A DNA stretch of 64,000 nucleotides from Sepioteuthis lessoniana (GCA_963585895.1 CAUZXS010002430.1:1-64000); one strand, 5' to 3'. Shown: positions 11,213-23,764, numbered from the stretch's first letter. Notes: generated by a model from the sequence alone, not told the origin. Program-made: numbers and translations.

Positions 11213-12425
11213 ATATTTTTTTAAAATCTGATAACAGCAAATGAAACTATTTTGTGAAAAGATGAAACAATATTACCTCATATAAGACATAAAATAATGA
11301 TTTGATTGTGATGCAATGCAAGTTGATGAAAGATGATGAAGAGCATTCATGAAAGACAGCAAAAAAAGTGATATGGCTATAACATTTCAGCTGAGAAAAA
11401 TGTTTTGACAATCATTCAGAAATTCTCATAAAAATTGATAATGATTGTTATTGAAAAATATTAAATATTTCCAAAATAAAACTTCATTTCAAAAGAAAAG
11501 CAATTCAACCAAATAATATCCAACTTTGCATAAAAACAAAAAAGCCTAAACTGGCTCATTAAATAAATACAACTATAATGCTGATATTCACTAAAAGATA
11601 ATGTTCAAAAAAACATTATGCAATGATGCTAAAAAATTACAAAAAGAAAAATCAACTTTAAATGCATTAAGTTAATTAACAGTGAAAAATCATGGAATAG
11701 ATAAAACAGTGATGTTAGCAAAATCAGCCATTTTTTTTCATAAATTAAATCTTAACTTTTAATATGCACAACAATAAAATAACCATGTAAAAAATTTTGT
11801 TAATTTTTTTTCTTTTCTTTAAGCCAATGAATAGTATTAAGCCAATTGGTCAGGTGATAGACTTGTCTCTTTGTGAAAATGAAATTTGCATTTGATACAT
11901 GAGATAAAAATCTTGTTTGAGCAATTGAAGAAGAAAAAGAAGTAGACTCTCCAGTTTTGTTTCAAATTAACTTTTCTTCCTTTGTTCTTTTTGGTATCTA
12001 TTTTCTATCAAAGAAAACACACTCAACACTTCCACAAAGTGAAAAAAAAAAAAAAAATTTAAAGCATTTGACAAAATAGCATCACTTTCACACTATAATC
12101 ACTTAGTCAATTACATAACTTGAGTTAATTTCCTCATTTAATTCTGATCATATTCAAAGCAATACTTTTTGCTGAAATTATCTGATGACACAAGAGAAAG
12201 AAATTATAGATATGTAATGATTTTAGCTTTTGTTTGACACTAGTATACAAGCAGGAATAAAATTGGGTTGTGTCTGAATTATTATGAAGAACGACTTGTT
12301 TGCCTTGAAAATCAACATTTGGAATACTGGCTATAATTTTGAAAAGAAATATTAACATTCAAAATTTTGTTTATACCATTGAATTCTTTCTCTATGTTCT
12401 CTTTTTTTTTCTTTTAAATGAAACA

Positions 12426-12461
12426 CTTGATGAAGACTGAAAAATATATCAACCAAAATGT
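12426..12461 (+). ncRNA. Hammerhead-like motif, second copy
   Basis: CTTGATGAA (12426-12434) is followed by a 6+8+6 hairpin layout (GACTGA 12435-12440, loop, TCAACC 12449-12454), then AAAATGTT. It is preceded by ATGAAACAC, exactly as at 6061-6069. TTGATGA is one base from the invariant hammerhead CUGAUGA. Stem II is weakened here by mismatches. Such motifs are known in Penelope-like and other retroelements; I infer, but cannot show, that this is the source. Confidence 0.35.
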
Positions 12462-12824
12462 TAATGAGACCAAGAACACAAAAAAAGAGTTTGAACAAGT
12501 CTGAACAAAATTTGAAATTTTGGTCTTTGATTGGTTAAAACACTGACTACTGGCTGGAGTTGATGGGAGTGGGGTGATAATAGGCAACAAATTTGGTCAC
12601 TAGACAGATTCTAGGAGAAAGAGAATAGTCATTTACTAAGCTTAGTTTAGTTTGACATAAGCCCTGAAAGATGGAGCAATCTAACTAAGCAAATTGACTG
12701 AATGATTTTAACAGTATGTCAACCTGTCTGGGGTCATGTATAGAGGTTAGGAAATTGCATACATTGTATGTTTATATTTACATTTGTGTAGTCATTTCTT
12801 AAGAGGTTTTATTTTTTTGCACAT

Positions 12825-13060
12825 GGTTATATATCAAGTATTTCTATCAATTACAAATAATTTGTAAACAGATCTATTTTGACCCATAGATGTACTATCA
12901 CTTCAGGTTAGAGTGGACTTGAGAGTAGTGGCAATGAAGGGGTACTCCATAAAGCACCAACACTGAAGCCTCACCACCAGATGCATTTTAGTGTCATATC
13001 CTGAACACCATTTTTAGAGGGGTTGATGGTCTTAACCCTCTGCAGGGAATACAGTCAGAG
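12825..13060 (-). repeat. Repeat family M, copy 2 (partial)
   Basis: Same head sequence as copies 1, 3 and 4 (plus-strand words GACCCATAGATG, AGTGGCAATGAAGGGGTACTCC, GAAGCCTCACCACCAG). It retains part of the minisatellite but not the common tail. Confidence 0.55.
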
Positions 13061-13898
13061 TATTATAAGTCAAAGGTTACCAGAATTTCTTTAGACAAAA
13101 ATCTTTTATTCTTAACATTATTAATTAGTGATCAAAGTATTTTCCTGGAATTTTTATGATCTTATGCCAATTTCATGTAAATTGTATTCCACCATAAAAA
13201 AATGATTCTCTTTTTTATTTGATGAAATCTTTGAGGAATTTATGGATAACACTTGGAACAGAAAAGGAGAAAAACAAAAACATAGTCCGAAGGTGACACA
13301 TTTGGAGAATATATGACACATAGAACGATTTCTAAAACCAGCTTCCTCATCATTTTTGTACTGTATTTGCAACCCAAAGACTACCACTGTCATGTATCTA
13401 AGTCACTGGTTCAGTTCCTTGCTTAGAAAAAAGTTTTTCTCGACCAGTTTCATATTCAAACAAGTTTACTTAGCTTCCAGCAATACTTAAGAAACACTTT
13501 TCCCTTACCCAGCCTGTTCCACTTAGATTGAAATATTGAAGATTTTCTTGTATCGAGCCACAATTTTCTTTATTTAAGATTATTTTAATACAGTTTTCAT
13601 AACACCGAAAATGACTTGTTTTCTGGGTTGAGCAAGAAGATGGAAAAGAGACAAATATTTGAATGTCAACTTATATTCCTTTCCATAATTTCATATGGAA
13701 TCCCTTTTCCTAGTTTCTGAATTGTTCCTAAGACTTGTAAATGATATATTACAGCTAACTGATTGTATAAGAAAAGATGTTAATAAAAGTTTAAAGACAC
13801 TTCTAAAATTTCCCACACACTGTACAAAAGATAGTGCTGGAAACTTTTATATTAACTATATATATATAAAGAAATAATAAAATTTGTATATGATTTAC
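13060..13898. other. AT-rich sequence below the HELTH exon
   Basis: This is the beginning of the intron that follows the HELTH exon. No repeat family or further exon was recognised. Confidence 0.5.
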
Positions 13899-13966
13899 CT
13901 CTATCATCAAATCCATGAGTTAATTCATGCCCCATCACCACTCCCATAGCACCAAAATTCAGAGAT
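13899..13966 (-). CDS. M13 metallopeptidase, HELTH zinc-site exon
   Basis: This 68-base exon supplies A to finish the lysine codon of the previous exon, then 22 codons, then one G. Across the join the protein reads [26 protein letters not shown], which is the core of the M13 active site. The zinc ligands are the two histidines of HELTH (codons at 13915-13929) and the glutamate is the catalytic base. The third ligand (ENIAD block) and the C-terminal cysteine lie in exons not seen here. The acceptor is TTTTGCAG (AG at 13967-13968, minus strand). The donor is GTAAAT (13893-13898), in phase 1, as expected for the usual D-x-G-R continuation. GAMG replaces the commoner GGIG. No matching downstream exon was recognised between 1 and 13898. 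Confidence 0.95.
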
Positions 13967-16550
13967 CTGCAAAATAAAAAATAAAAATAGACAAAATGTA
14001 AGAAATTCAACTTACCAAGAGTTACAAAAAAATGTCAAAATATCATATATAACATTGTTTTAAAAAATAATTAAGCTACAACAATTTCTTTATTCATCAG
14101 ATCTCATTTACAAACTGACAAAACATATTAGTTTGGGTATTGTTTCATATTTCTAAACTTGGAAACTCATCTGCTTAGTACATTAAAGCAATAATGATTT
14201 GCCTAAAATTAGATTTTACGAAATGCTAAAAAGCTTAAATTCAGCTTTGCTTTCAAACTTCATAAACTCAGCACAAAAAAAATTTTTTTTCAGTTTTTAC
14301 TATGAAACTTGATTAATTAGAAATTGTGATTTTTGGTCTTTATTGGCCATCTTTAAAAAGGTTGAAATAGGTTTAAAGAAATCGGAATAAAATAATCTTA
14401 TACAAAAGATGTGACATTACTTTTCACCTGTGATCTAAAAAAGACAATTTTTAAAAAGAAATCCAAGTAATGATTAATAATATTTGAAACAAACTTTTTT
14501 TTAAGTCTAAATATAAAAAAAACAATCTTTAGAGAAAACAATTCTGATACTTCTTTTCTTATATTAAGTTTATGACATAATTGTTCAGATGTAAAATTCT
14601 TGTCTGTGCTATCAATTTATTGTTAGCATTATTCTAGTCACTTCTGATGCCACCCCATTGGCTAGACAAGTAGGCCTTTGTTACCCTTCCAATTTAACTA
14701 GCCTCAGCTTCAATTGAATAAGACCATATGCTTGTGTTTGCAAATCAGTTCTTCTGTAGGGATGGTAGTTTGGTACTTTGTAGCTTGATTGGATCTGCCA
14801 TGGCATAAGCCTGGCTACCATAGCTACTAAACAGCCACTGCTGTTGCTGTGCCACAATGAGGCATTGAAGTAAGATTTGCATAAATTCATGAGTGAACTA
14901 AATGACGACTTCATGTGTAACAACTCTTTACATCTAAGAACTGTTTCATTTATTCAGAAAACAGATTTTAACAGCTTTAATTGAAGAGGTACCATTTACA
15001 GTTTAGATCCCATGAATGGATGTTCAATAAAAAGGATGGAACTTTTTAAATCTAATAACTATTTCTTCAATTCAAAATTATTTTTGGAAGCTCCTTAGAC
15101 TAATTATTAAAGAAAAGTTCATTTTCCCCATCTGGTGTGTATTGGGTTAAATAATCTTAAATTTTAAAAAAATAGACAAAAAAGATGAACATTTTATATG
15201 TTATGTTAGAATATATTTCATTTTTCATTAAATAAGCCAAACTGTCTTAGCTATTTGCTTTGATATTTAATAAAATCTGAGAAATAAAGAAATGCTAAAT
15301 AAAAATCTAAGATTAGGTAAATATGGACAATTTTTCTGGAGGAGCAGGAAAGAAGAAAAGGTGTAACAATTTTTGTGGGTGTCAACCAACCAGAAAAAAA
15401 AGACATGAATAAAAATGAGTGTTACTTATTTTCACAGTGTAACTTGACTAAGAGACACAAATGCATGACAGCAGAAAGTCAATACATAATTTTAAATTAG
15501 AAGAGAAGCAAAAAACAGACCAAGAGAATGAACTAGTCCATGAAGTTTCATTCCGGACAAACTTGTTTTAACTATGGCCAATGAAAGCAATGTCACTTAA
15601 GAACAGGCTAATTATGGGTGTAGGAAGACATTTTGTAATTAGTCTGATTTCTGCAATTTAAATGTGTGCAGGTACTGGAATACTTGAAATTCAAAGCTGA
15701 CTGTGGTCTGTCTTTAATGTTGAGTCTGTAGCTATCAGAATAACAACAGTTTTCTTCAAGTTAAGCAGCAATAATGGCCTTTGCAAGAATTACATCTTGC
15801 ACAAGATTTTTTTAGTTTTATCATGTTTTACTTAATGAATTTTTTAATTAAAATAGCTGGCAATTTTTAATATATCTTAGATTATCATATCATTGTATAA
15901 CTTTTCAAATAAACTTAGTGCAATGGAAAAATTACAAAGTAATATCAGCAGGGTACTGGGGATAACTGAAGGAGCATAGATTAATTCAGAACAATGTCAG
16001 ATTTTAAATGTAGATATTTTTTTAATTATTTATTTCATATTTTCCATTTTCTATCTGGAGTTGTTGACTAAAGAAACCACTATTTTGGGGATAATAGTGT
16101 GTACTACATACAACTCTAATCTATATAACAGGCATGGACATAAATGTAATTGGAAAGAAGATCAATAAATGCAATCCTGATTTGATGCCTAAAAGATAAG
16201 GCTCGATTATATTGACACAAGTTCATTCACACCAGATTTTTTTCAATGACAATAATTAGCCACCATCTTCAATTGAGAAGTTGGTAATAAAGTTTGCACT
16301 TAGTGTCAATGAGATGCCCAGAAAGTAACTAGATTCTTGCTTAGTAAACTCTATGTAAATATTTCAGAAAATATTATGGCAACTCAGTTTCTACATAACA
16401 TCAATAGATTATTTTCATATAAACCCGTTGATCAATGTATACAACACTAAGAAACAATATAAAATGTTCACATGATAAAAAGTCATTAATATCATCAAGC
16501 TGGGAATGTACTTGGTGATGAGAACATACATCGAAATTGAAATGCTTTCA

Positions 16551-16577
16551 AGAGACCAAAGTTGAACTTTGGTCTCT
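16551..16577. repeat. Perfect 13-bp inverted repeat
   Basis: AGAGACCAAAGTT and AACTTTGGTCTCT are perfect reverse complements separated by a single G. The sequence could form a tight hairpin or cruciform. It lies inside the large intron with no element visible around it. Confidence 0.85.
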
Positions 16578-17579
16578 CAGAAGTAGTAGAGTTTTATTGA
16601 GAGGAATTGTAGTCAAAAAGAAGTAGGGTTACCCATCAGCTATAACCCTGTAACATAAAACCTAAAGAACATTAAAAGTCCAAATCATATGGTGAGCTTT
16701 GGATTTATTGCTTACCCTCATCTCAATATCAATCAAAAAGAAATAGTGACAGATAATACCACAGACAAAAATAGGGAAAGATAAAAGATAGTAAACAATA
16801 AAAAAGAAACAATTTTCTGAACAAACAGAAAATGTGTAAAATCAATAGTAATCAAGTAAGTTACTTATAGAGTGTTAGGATTTTGTGTTACTGAGAGAGC
16901 AACAACTTCTCAAGTTGAAAATGATGTATTATAATAAGTTTATTTTTTTACTTTCAGAACATTTCTCTTCATATAAAAGCAACAAATTTATAAAACAATT
17001 ACACATATTTAGTTTTTGAATTTGATGTTGTTGTTTTTTTAATAAAGAGTAAAAAGATGAGATAAATATAAAATTCCAATTGTCTGAATTGAAACCAGAA
17101 AAAGTCTTAACAGAAGCAGATGTTTGATATTTAGTTGAATGACCAAATCAGTTTCAGCAAACATTTTGCAAAAGTTTGTTTTTCTTATATTCCCAAAAGC
17201 ACTCATCCTAATTAGTGAATATATATATATTCCAAGGGATGGGAAGAATTAGGAGATCATAACATCATAAACAGAATTAGTTTCTATTTTCCCCTAGGAT
17301 TTATAATTCAGAATATTAGTTCGTTTTTTTTTTCTTTTCTAATTATTCAAAAAACACTAAAAAAATGATACCAGAGTTTAAACCTCACAAATTAGTTACA
17401 CTGAAAAGCAAATACACATTGTAACTCTTTCTCCTTCCGTAGCAACAGAAAAATTCTTTCAAAAAAGAGAAGGAAACAAATCAATATCAACAATTTCATT
17501 CCCTAATGATTTGATAAAAGCAAAATGTTAGGACTAAAACAGCAGGAATTTAGAATAGGACTTGCTAAAATCTATATCA

Positions 17580-17700
17580 GGCAGGGGCAACCTTTTTTGA
17601 AAAGAGGGCCTCATGAGACATAACTCATCATCAAATGGGCCACACTACTAAAAAAATTCAATGTAATTTTGTGTGGAAAGTACCTCAACAATTATCACTA
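17580..17700 (+). mobile_element. Possible hAT-type element end
   Basis: GGCAGGGGCAACCTTTTTTG followed by GAGGGCCTCATG and GGGCCACACTAC resembles the terminal region of non-autonomous hAT-like elements (CAGGGGCAACC… with 'gggccgcac' words). No opposite end was found nearby. Confidence 0.25.
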
Positions 17701-19885
17701 CAGAAGACTATACGCATTAGCATATACTTTTGAAAAAAATAGAAAAAAAGTTAATTTTTTCCTCTAAGATAAAAAGATCTTTTCCATGAAAAATTTTGGT
17801 ATAATATCATCACTGATATCAATGTGATTAACACGTGCTGCTGCTGTAATACATTACAGAATTAAAAAGAATAAATATTTGAAAAATCAATATATTCAGT
17901 ATGAATATGTTCCATGTAACAAAGAAAAAAAAAGTTTTCATAATCTGTGAATCAAAATTTTATTAAAATTATTTTCTTTAAATTCCAAGTGTATATTAAC
18001 AATCTGACAATGAAATTATTTCATTTGTAACTATTAAATAATAATACATTAAAGTAGTAAAATTTCTTTTTAATACATTCATTTGACGATATGAACAATT
18101 GAACAAGACAAACAAAATTTTAATGAACATTATTTTCTTTATGAAATTAGGCAGACCATTCAGAAAGCACTACTGGTTGCATTTTGCCATGACTGAGTTA
18201 TAGTTTTTTTGTTAAGTTAAAGTATGTTATTAACTAGATATAGAAACTCCAGCTCTAAGCATAGAAGAAAGAGAAAGAAGAGAAAAAAAAAACTAGTTTG
18301 TCTCTTTAACTGATCCATTTATTTAATCCTTAATGACTTGGTAAATGACTTTTCTTGAGTAAACCAGAAAATTTCTAGGAATAGTCAGAATTGATAAGTT
18401 ATTAACAGCAATAGCTTATTTTTTATACAAAAACTAAAATTTTTATCTAGGCAGTTATCAAAGCGAATAATGAGGTTGGAGAAAATGATTTCATCTGGAA
18501 CCATGGGTCATTTTGACAGAATTTAAATAATTTTTCAGTAATTAAGAAGCAATTTTGATCACAAGCTCACCTAGCCAGTTTCTGTCTGTGAGGTTCACAT
18601 GAAGAATCTATTAGTACTTTCAAAGTTAAATACTTTTTATCATGAAGGAGTTTTTTCACTCCTGTTTCCACCCGTCAAGTGAATTTATGAAATATGAGAA
18701 AATTTCTCACAGCCAAAATTGTTTCAACTATTATTAATCTAGGTAGTGTGTGTGCACAAACAGAGACACATTCATACAGCTTCTGAAAAGTTCTTGACCC
18801 AACCATAGAGGGAATTTTTTAAATTTGTATTTTAAAATATTGAAACAATGTGCCTTTTGTGTTGAACTGTGGGATGAATATATTGAACAGTGTGTATGTT
18901 TCATAAATCTGGGTTAGTCACTTTCTAGTCGGGCTGAGAATTTTTCAGCATAATTTGTATATAGGCAATAATATAAAATAAATGAAGGATAACAAAAATC
19001 GTCTTTCACAAAACACACACATGCCCAACTACTGCCATTTTACTTATAAATCCATTAAAGAAACAGACAATAGAAAAGTGGTGACTACAATTGTAAGAGC
19101 CTCTTTTAGAATTGACTATAATTCCCAATGGCTTTTACAATAAAGGAAATATATATTTCCCAAGACTGAAATTCTTAAATTAATAGAATAGAATAAATTA
19201 TCAATAGTATACAACAACTTGAGTAAGAAATAAAAAATTAACAGAGGCGAAAAGAAAGTAAACCAATAAAAGTAAAAATTGTTGCTTTTCAATTAAAAAT
19301 CAATAGCAATTTTTTAGGGTAGATTAAAATAACTGAGGGTTTAGAAACCAATATCCAGAATTTCTGCACAAGTGTAATCAATATCTACAATAATATATTG
19401 TAATCTGTTCAATAAATTGTTACTAGAAATGTTTCTAAAGAGAAGTTTTCTTCAATGAAATCTACAGATGCACAAATAAAGTGAAGCTCATCTCCATCCA
19501 CCCAAAATATCCAACAAAAACAATTTAATCACTTCTTTCAGAGTAGGGGTAGTAAAATGGGGAAAATATCCTCTTGGACACTGTGAAACTTAATCATTTT
19601 GCCCTGTGTGATCACAGTCCAATTAGACAGATTGCTTGGATGGTTAATATACTCCTCTGGCAAACTGAGAGAGTTAAAAATATAAAAGAAAAAGAAAGAA
19701 ATCTACAAAGAGTGTATTATATCCACTTCTATGGCTTTTGCAGTTCAGCTAAATCAATCAAAATAAACAAGTTAATTTTAGTTGAGAAAAAAAAGTTACT
19801 TCTTTTACAGAAAAGAATTTGTGGACTTGCAAAATCTACAAAATTGAGGCTATATAAATATATCTTAAATAAAAGGACTAAACAA

Positions 19886-19942
19886 TTATCAAATATTTTT
19901 AATAAAGATTTGATTATCAAATATCTTTAATAAAGATTTGAA
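19886..19942. repeat. 28-bp tandem duplication
   Basis: TATCAAATATTTTTAATAAAG and its neighbour TATCAAATATCTTTAATAAAG are adjacent near-identical units, differing by few bases. Confidence 0.7.
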
Positions 19943-20029
19943 AACTATTAAAAAAATCTCAACATTCTGCATTTTTACTATGAATAAAGGCACAAGAAAT
20001 GGTGACTATGAATAGGGACACTAGAAATG

Positions 20030-20150
20030 ATGACTGTATGCATTTAACTTAGTTATGATACAAAGCCAGAAGTATGAGGCATACAGGGAGAATCAAAGTC
20101 ACTTGTAATGGTCAGCTAACCTAACTTGATAACCGTTACATGGGATTGTA
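20030..20150 (-). mobile_element. tRNA-type SINE fragment (family 4)
   Basis: On the minus strand a tRNA-like head (…GTAACGGTTATCAAGTTAGG…) and a box-B-like TTTGATTCTCC are followed by a body that decodes on the plus strand as GCCAGAAGTATGAGGC. The same order occurs at 23765-23885 (minus) and 50150-50225 (plus). Confidence 0.45.
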
Positions 20151-20449
20151 TGTTTCTCTCAGGAATGTTATTAGAGTTCTTATATTTACTACCCAAATGT
20201 TTAATGACAATTTTTTTAAGTACAGCATTAGTGAACTTAGTAAACAAAGAAGAATAACTACAAGAAATCTTGACTTTTAGGTTTGGTGTCTGTCTAACTT
20301 TCAACATGATAGAAAGGAATTTTTAAACAAAGAAAAGTACTGTAATCCTTAGCAATCAATTCCAGAAAAAGTGAAAGTCATACACACTACATCTTATAAT
20401 AATTGTAACATTTACAGTATAAAATCTATATGCAACACTAACAACTATT

Positions 20450-20467
20450 GTGTGTGTGTGTGTGTGA
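20450..20467. repeat. (TG)9 microsatellite
   Basis: Uninterrupted TG dinucleotides, followed by a GA-rich stretch. Confidence 0.9.
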
Positions 20468-20810
20468 TAGAAAGAGAGAGATGGAGCATGAATATATAAA
20501 AGCAAAAGGAAATATTTGGAGTTTTTTTTTCCTCTCAGTTTTGTAATTATTCAATTATGATCCTCATTTGTTGATTTTTGCTCTCATTCCATCCAACCTA
20601 TTCTGAGTTGATATACGATCAGTGAAGCAGGGTGGAAGGAAAAGAAATTAAGAATTGCACTTTTAATATGAAAAAAACGTGAACTAAGTAAATCAAATTT
20701 ACGTAGCTTGAGAGATAAGAGACTTGAAAAATTTTTTTTTTAATTTTCTATGGCACTAAGTAATGTAATTCATAAATTAAAATGAATTATCTAATCTTAA
20801 ATTTGTTTTT

Positions 20811-21085
20811 AACCTTTTAGGGCCTTGGCCTTCAAATACCCTGCATATGAGCTCACAAAATTAGAAATTGTGCACAAAACTTATTTAAATTTTGCTCAAT
20901 TACACAGACAATAATGTCATGTTATAAATAGTTGCTATAATTGATATTTGACATACTCTCCCTAAGCCTGAAATTTTAGGCTTACAATGTATAATAAAAT
21001 AGCACTCAGCCTAAAATATTGGGTTTATGGTATATATTCAAATATTGCACAGACTAAAATATCAGGCTTATGAGTTTAAAAGGTT
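20811..21085. mobile_element. Candidate MITE with repeated GCCTAAAATAT motif
   Basis: The ends are near-complementary (AACCTTTTAG at 20811 and TTAAAAGGTT at 21076). Inside is a motif related to GCCTRAAATATYRGGCTTA, occurring as an inverted pair at about 20967-20990 and again at about 21005-21030 and 21050-21072. The 275-base size and lack of coding potential suit a small non-autonomous DNA element. I did not find a second copy in the window. Confidence 0.35.
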
Positions 21086-21832
21086 TAACTTGATAAACTA
21101 TAAAAGCCAAGTAACATCATTTTTTGAAGGATGGAAACTATTTTGTACTTTCCCCTCTTTATTTTTGTTTTGGCTGGTTTTCAAAACTTCAAATAATATT
21201 ACATGAAAAAGAAACTTATGGTCTTTGCTTTGATAGTTTAACAGTAGTATTTGACAACAATGTTAAATTAATTAATTTTAAGTTTGGTCTCAACTCATCA
21301 CACCAAAAATTTATTATTCAATGATGAAAAACCTTCATAAAAAATCTGCACGATTCAAGAAATTTCCTTGGATCACTTAAAACAATAAAGACAGATTTTC
21401 TACCCAGTTTCCTATCTTAACAGAGCAATTAGTTTTTTCTATTACTAAGAAACCTTTTGGTCAATAAAAATTTGAAGTATAAATAAAAATTATGAAGTAG
21501 GAAAACTAAACTGAATTGAAAATTATTCAAAATCAAAATATTAATTGCATTTTTCAAACAATTCTAAAAAAGTTGAATATTTTAATCATTCTAAAGGATA
21601 AAAGGCATATCAATTGAGTAGTAATTTGAAACTATGATTAATTATAATAACTGAGATTCAAATTAAAAATGAAAACTTTTAATAAATGAAATCACAAAAA
21701 CAAGAAAAATTCTATCATCATCCAAAAATAATCATGACTATGACAAAACTATTTTCTAAATAAATAATAAAATAGGTTGTGGATATCCTATCAAATATAA
21801 AATGACAAAATAAGTAACACTATCAAATTTTA

Positions 21833-21925
21833 AATGGTCATCATCCTCAAGGCATACTGACAGCACAGATTAACTTGATTCTCTTTTGCCAACCATCCCT
21901 ATCAGTGAGACATTTCATTTCATTA
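21833..21925 (-). mobile_element. Small LINE family A 3' fragment
   Basis: GTCATCATCCTCA followed by words resembling the terminal region of family A (CTCTTTTGCCAACCATCCCTATCA, compare 34330-34365). It is about 90 bases long and strongly diverged. Confidence 0.35.
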
Positions 21926-22089
21926 AGTGGTAATTGATGAAGCACAATCAATGATTATTATTAATTCTGACAAGTATTTTCTTAAATCTTTTAAAATTTT
22001 AGTTGATTTTTATCACAACTTACTAATGTTGTTAGTTTTACATTAACAAGGAATGACAAATATTAGAGACAACAATAAAGGATAAGCTC

Positions 22090-22180
22090 TCACTGAGGTT
22101 CAAACTACTGTTTCCTTTTGCATTAGGAAGCCTGGTTAATTGTACCAGCTGCTTTATCAACTAAGCTACAATAGCATTTA
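22090..22180 (-). mobile_element. tRNA-like SINE head or tRNA pseudogene
   Basis: On the minus strand, TAGCTTAGTTGATAAAGC (box A type) is followed about 40 bases on by GTTTGAACCTC (box B type, compare GGTTCGANTCC). A clean cloverleaf with matching acceptor ends is not evident, so it is a derived or decayed copy and not a functional tRNA. Confidence 0.45.
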
Positions 22181-22293
22181 GTTTTACTGAAGCCTACATC
22201 ACACCTAAAACTAATCCTATACTTTGTCTCTGATCTGTTAATGCCATCTTTTTTGTTATTGTTTTTACACACAAGTGGAGTATTAATAACATA

Positions 22294-23194
22294 CGAGGTG
22301 CATACGATAAGTTCCCAGACTTTTTCGTGTGGGCACTTTTATTGATAGTACACACATGAAACTCTAGTCCCCTTCGAAGTAATCTCCTCCAGCTGCAATG
22401 CACTTGTTCTACCGTTCCAACAACTTCTGAAAGGCCCCATGGAGGTCCTCTTGTATGAGCGTGTCAATGACCTTCGTCACAGCCTCTTTCATTTCCTTAA
22501 TTGTCTCATAACGACAACCTCTGAGCTTAGGGAATAACCAAAAGTCCCAGGGAGCAAGGTCTGGACTATAGGGAGAGTGAGGAACTGTCTTGATGCCCAT
22601 CTTGCTCAAATAGTCTGTGACAAGGATGGAGTTGTGGACTGATGCATTGTCCTGGTGGAAATGCCACTGACCTGATTTGAGGAGTGCTCGCCTCTTCTGA
22701 CAGAATCTCTTCCTGAACTCCCTTAAAACTTCAACATAGTAACCCTAACCCTAACCCTTTGGCCAATCAACCCTGGTGTATTGACTTCCTTACTCCTCCC
22801 ACACTTCTCATCATTCCTCACAGACTCCCTGCCTTCCTTGAATCTCTTATGCCACTCAAAAACTGATACTCGATTCATGCAAGATGCTCCAAAAGCAGTC
22901 TGAAGCATTCCATCTGTTTCTGTGGCATTTTTTCCAAGTTTAAAACAGAATTTTATTGCATATTGTTCTTCTAAAGTGTCAGATTGCATTTTTCCAATTC
23001 CCCAGCTGTGACAATCAGGCTTTAGTAGGGTGTATTCCAATTCCTGCTGTAGCTGTTCATTTAAACCTGAAATCATAAAAATTGGTCAGTCATCTCATAA
23101 GATGGATAGCAACAACATACTGAATTTTCAGGAGTCTACGACAATTTTAAATGCTAATACGAAAAAAGTCAGGAAACTTATCGCATGCACCTCG
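22294..23194 (-). mobile_element. Internally deleted mariner with paired TIRs
   Basis: The element is 901 bases. Its ends are near-identical inverted repeats of about 35 bases (CGAGGTGCATACGATAAGTT at 22294; the complement of AACTTATCGCATGCACCTCG at the right end), flanked by TA on both sides (22292-22293, 23195-23196), the mariner target. The minus strand encodes the transposase N-terminus (from about 22990 down to 22730: LEEQYAIKFCFKLGKNATE, VSVFEWHKRFKEGRESV). After a stop and frame change it encodes the C-terminal part (PHSPYSPDLAPWDFWLFPKL near 22545-22600). The middle of the catalytic domain is missing, so it is inactive. A run of telomere-like repeats sits in the coding part (see separate entry). 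Confidence 0.85.
22741..22758. repeat. Telomere-like CCCTAA repeats inside mariner
   Basis: Two and a half CCCTAA units on the plus strand. They fall in the transposase codons for R-V-R-V-R-V. Related transposases have one RV fewer, so this looks like a 6-base slippage of a coding GTTAGG, not inserted telomere DNA. Confidence 0.6.
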
Positions 23195-23374
23195 TATTTT
23201 ATTCATTCTTATAGATGAAGCTCTGTCAATCATTATTATTCAGTTTGACTATATATTCTTCCGTCTTTTAAAAGATTTTATACTTTGCAATAAAAAATGC
23301 TCCCATAGTTTAGATGATAAAGCAATCTTTAATATGTTTTATTTTTAAAACAAATATAATTTGCCTTAATACAA

Positions 23375-23612
23375 ATGTAAGTCAGTAAAGTTGGTGACCA
23401 TAGTCGAGGGCGACCCAAAGGTTCCCTTTTCAGTGGCGCTACTCCTTTCTTTAGATTGCTCCACTTTACCCTTGATACATACTTTATAATGCTGAGGGTT
23501 AAAGAAGGAGATATCAAGTACCATTTTTAGAGTCTTTGATATGACTCAACCTGGGATTGAACCCCAGTCTTGTGGGCCATTGGCGAACACTACTCATTAG
23601 GCCAATGGGCCG
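23375..23612 (-). mobile_element. tRNA-derived SINE (CTTA-tailed family), copy
   Basis: The minus strand has the tRNA-like head (GCCAATGG…GGGGTTCAATCCC), then the body word CAAAGACTCTAAAAATGGTAC, then the end GTCGCCCTCGACTATGG…CTTTACTGAC. The full-length plus-strand copy is at 42783-43055. Confidence 0.7.
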
Positions 23613-23764
23613 GTTACATTGATTTTAAACAAAATGAGACCAGAAAAAATTATTCCATGGAAAATAGAACAAATTATTTGCAAATAATCCTTGAATAACA
23701 GTACATGTCTTTTATAAGAGAAGAAAAACACTGAAAACTAGTTTGGTTGTCTAGTTACATATTT

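Noticed and set aside
19574-19930. 118-codon open frame on the plus strand
   Set aside because: Composition is the Lys/Leu/Ile/Tyr mix typical of AT-rich noncoding DNA. There are no splice borders and no recognisable domain, and it overlaps a 28-bp tandem duplication.
22741-22758. Interstitial telomere sequence
   Set aside because: Two and a half units only, and explained as coding sequence of a mariner transposase with a 6-base slippage.
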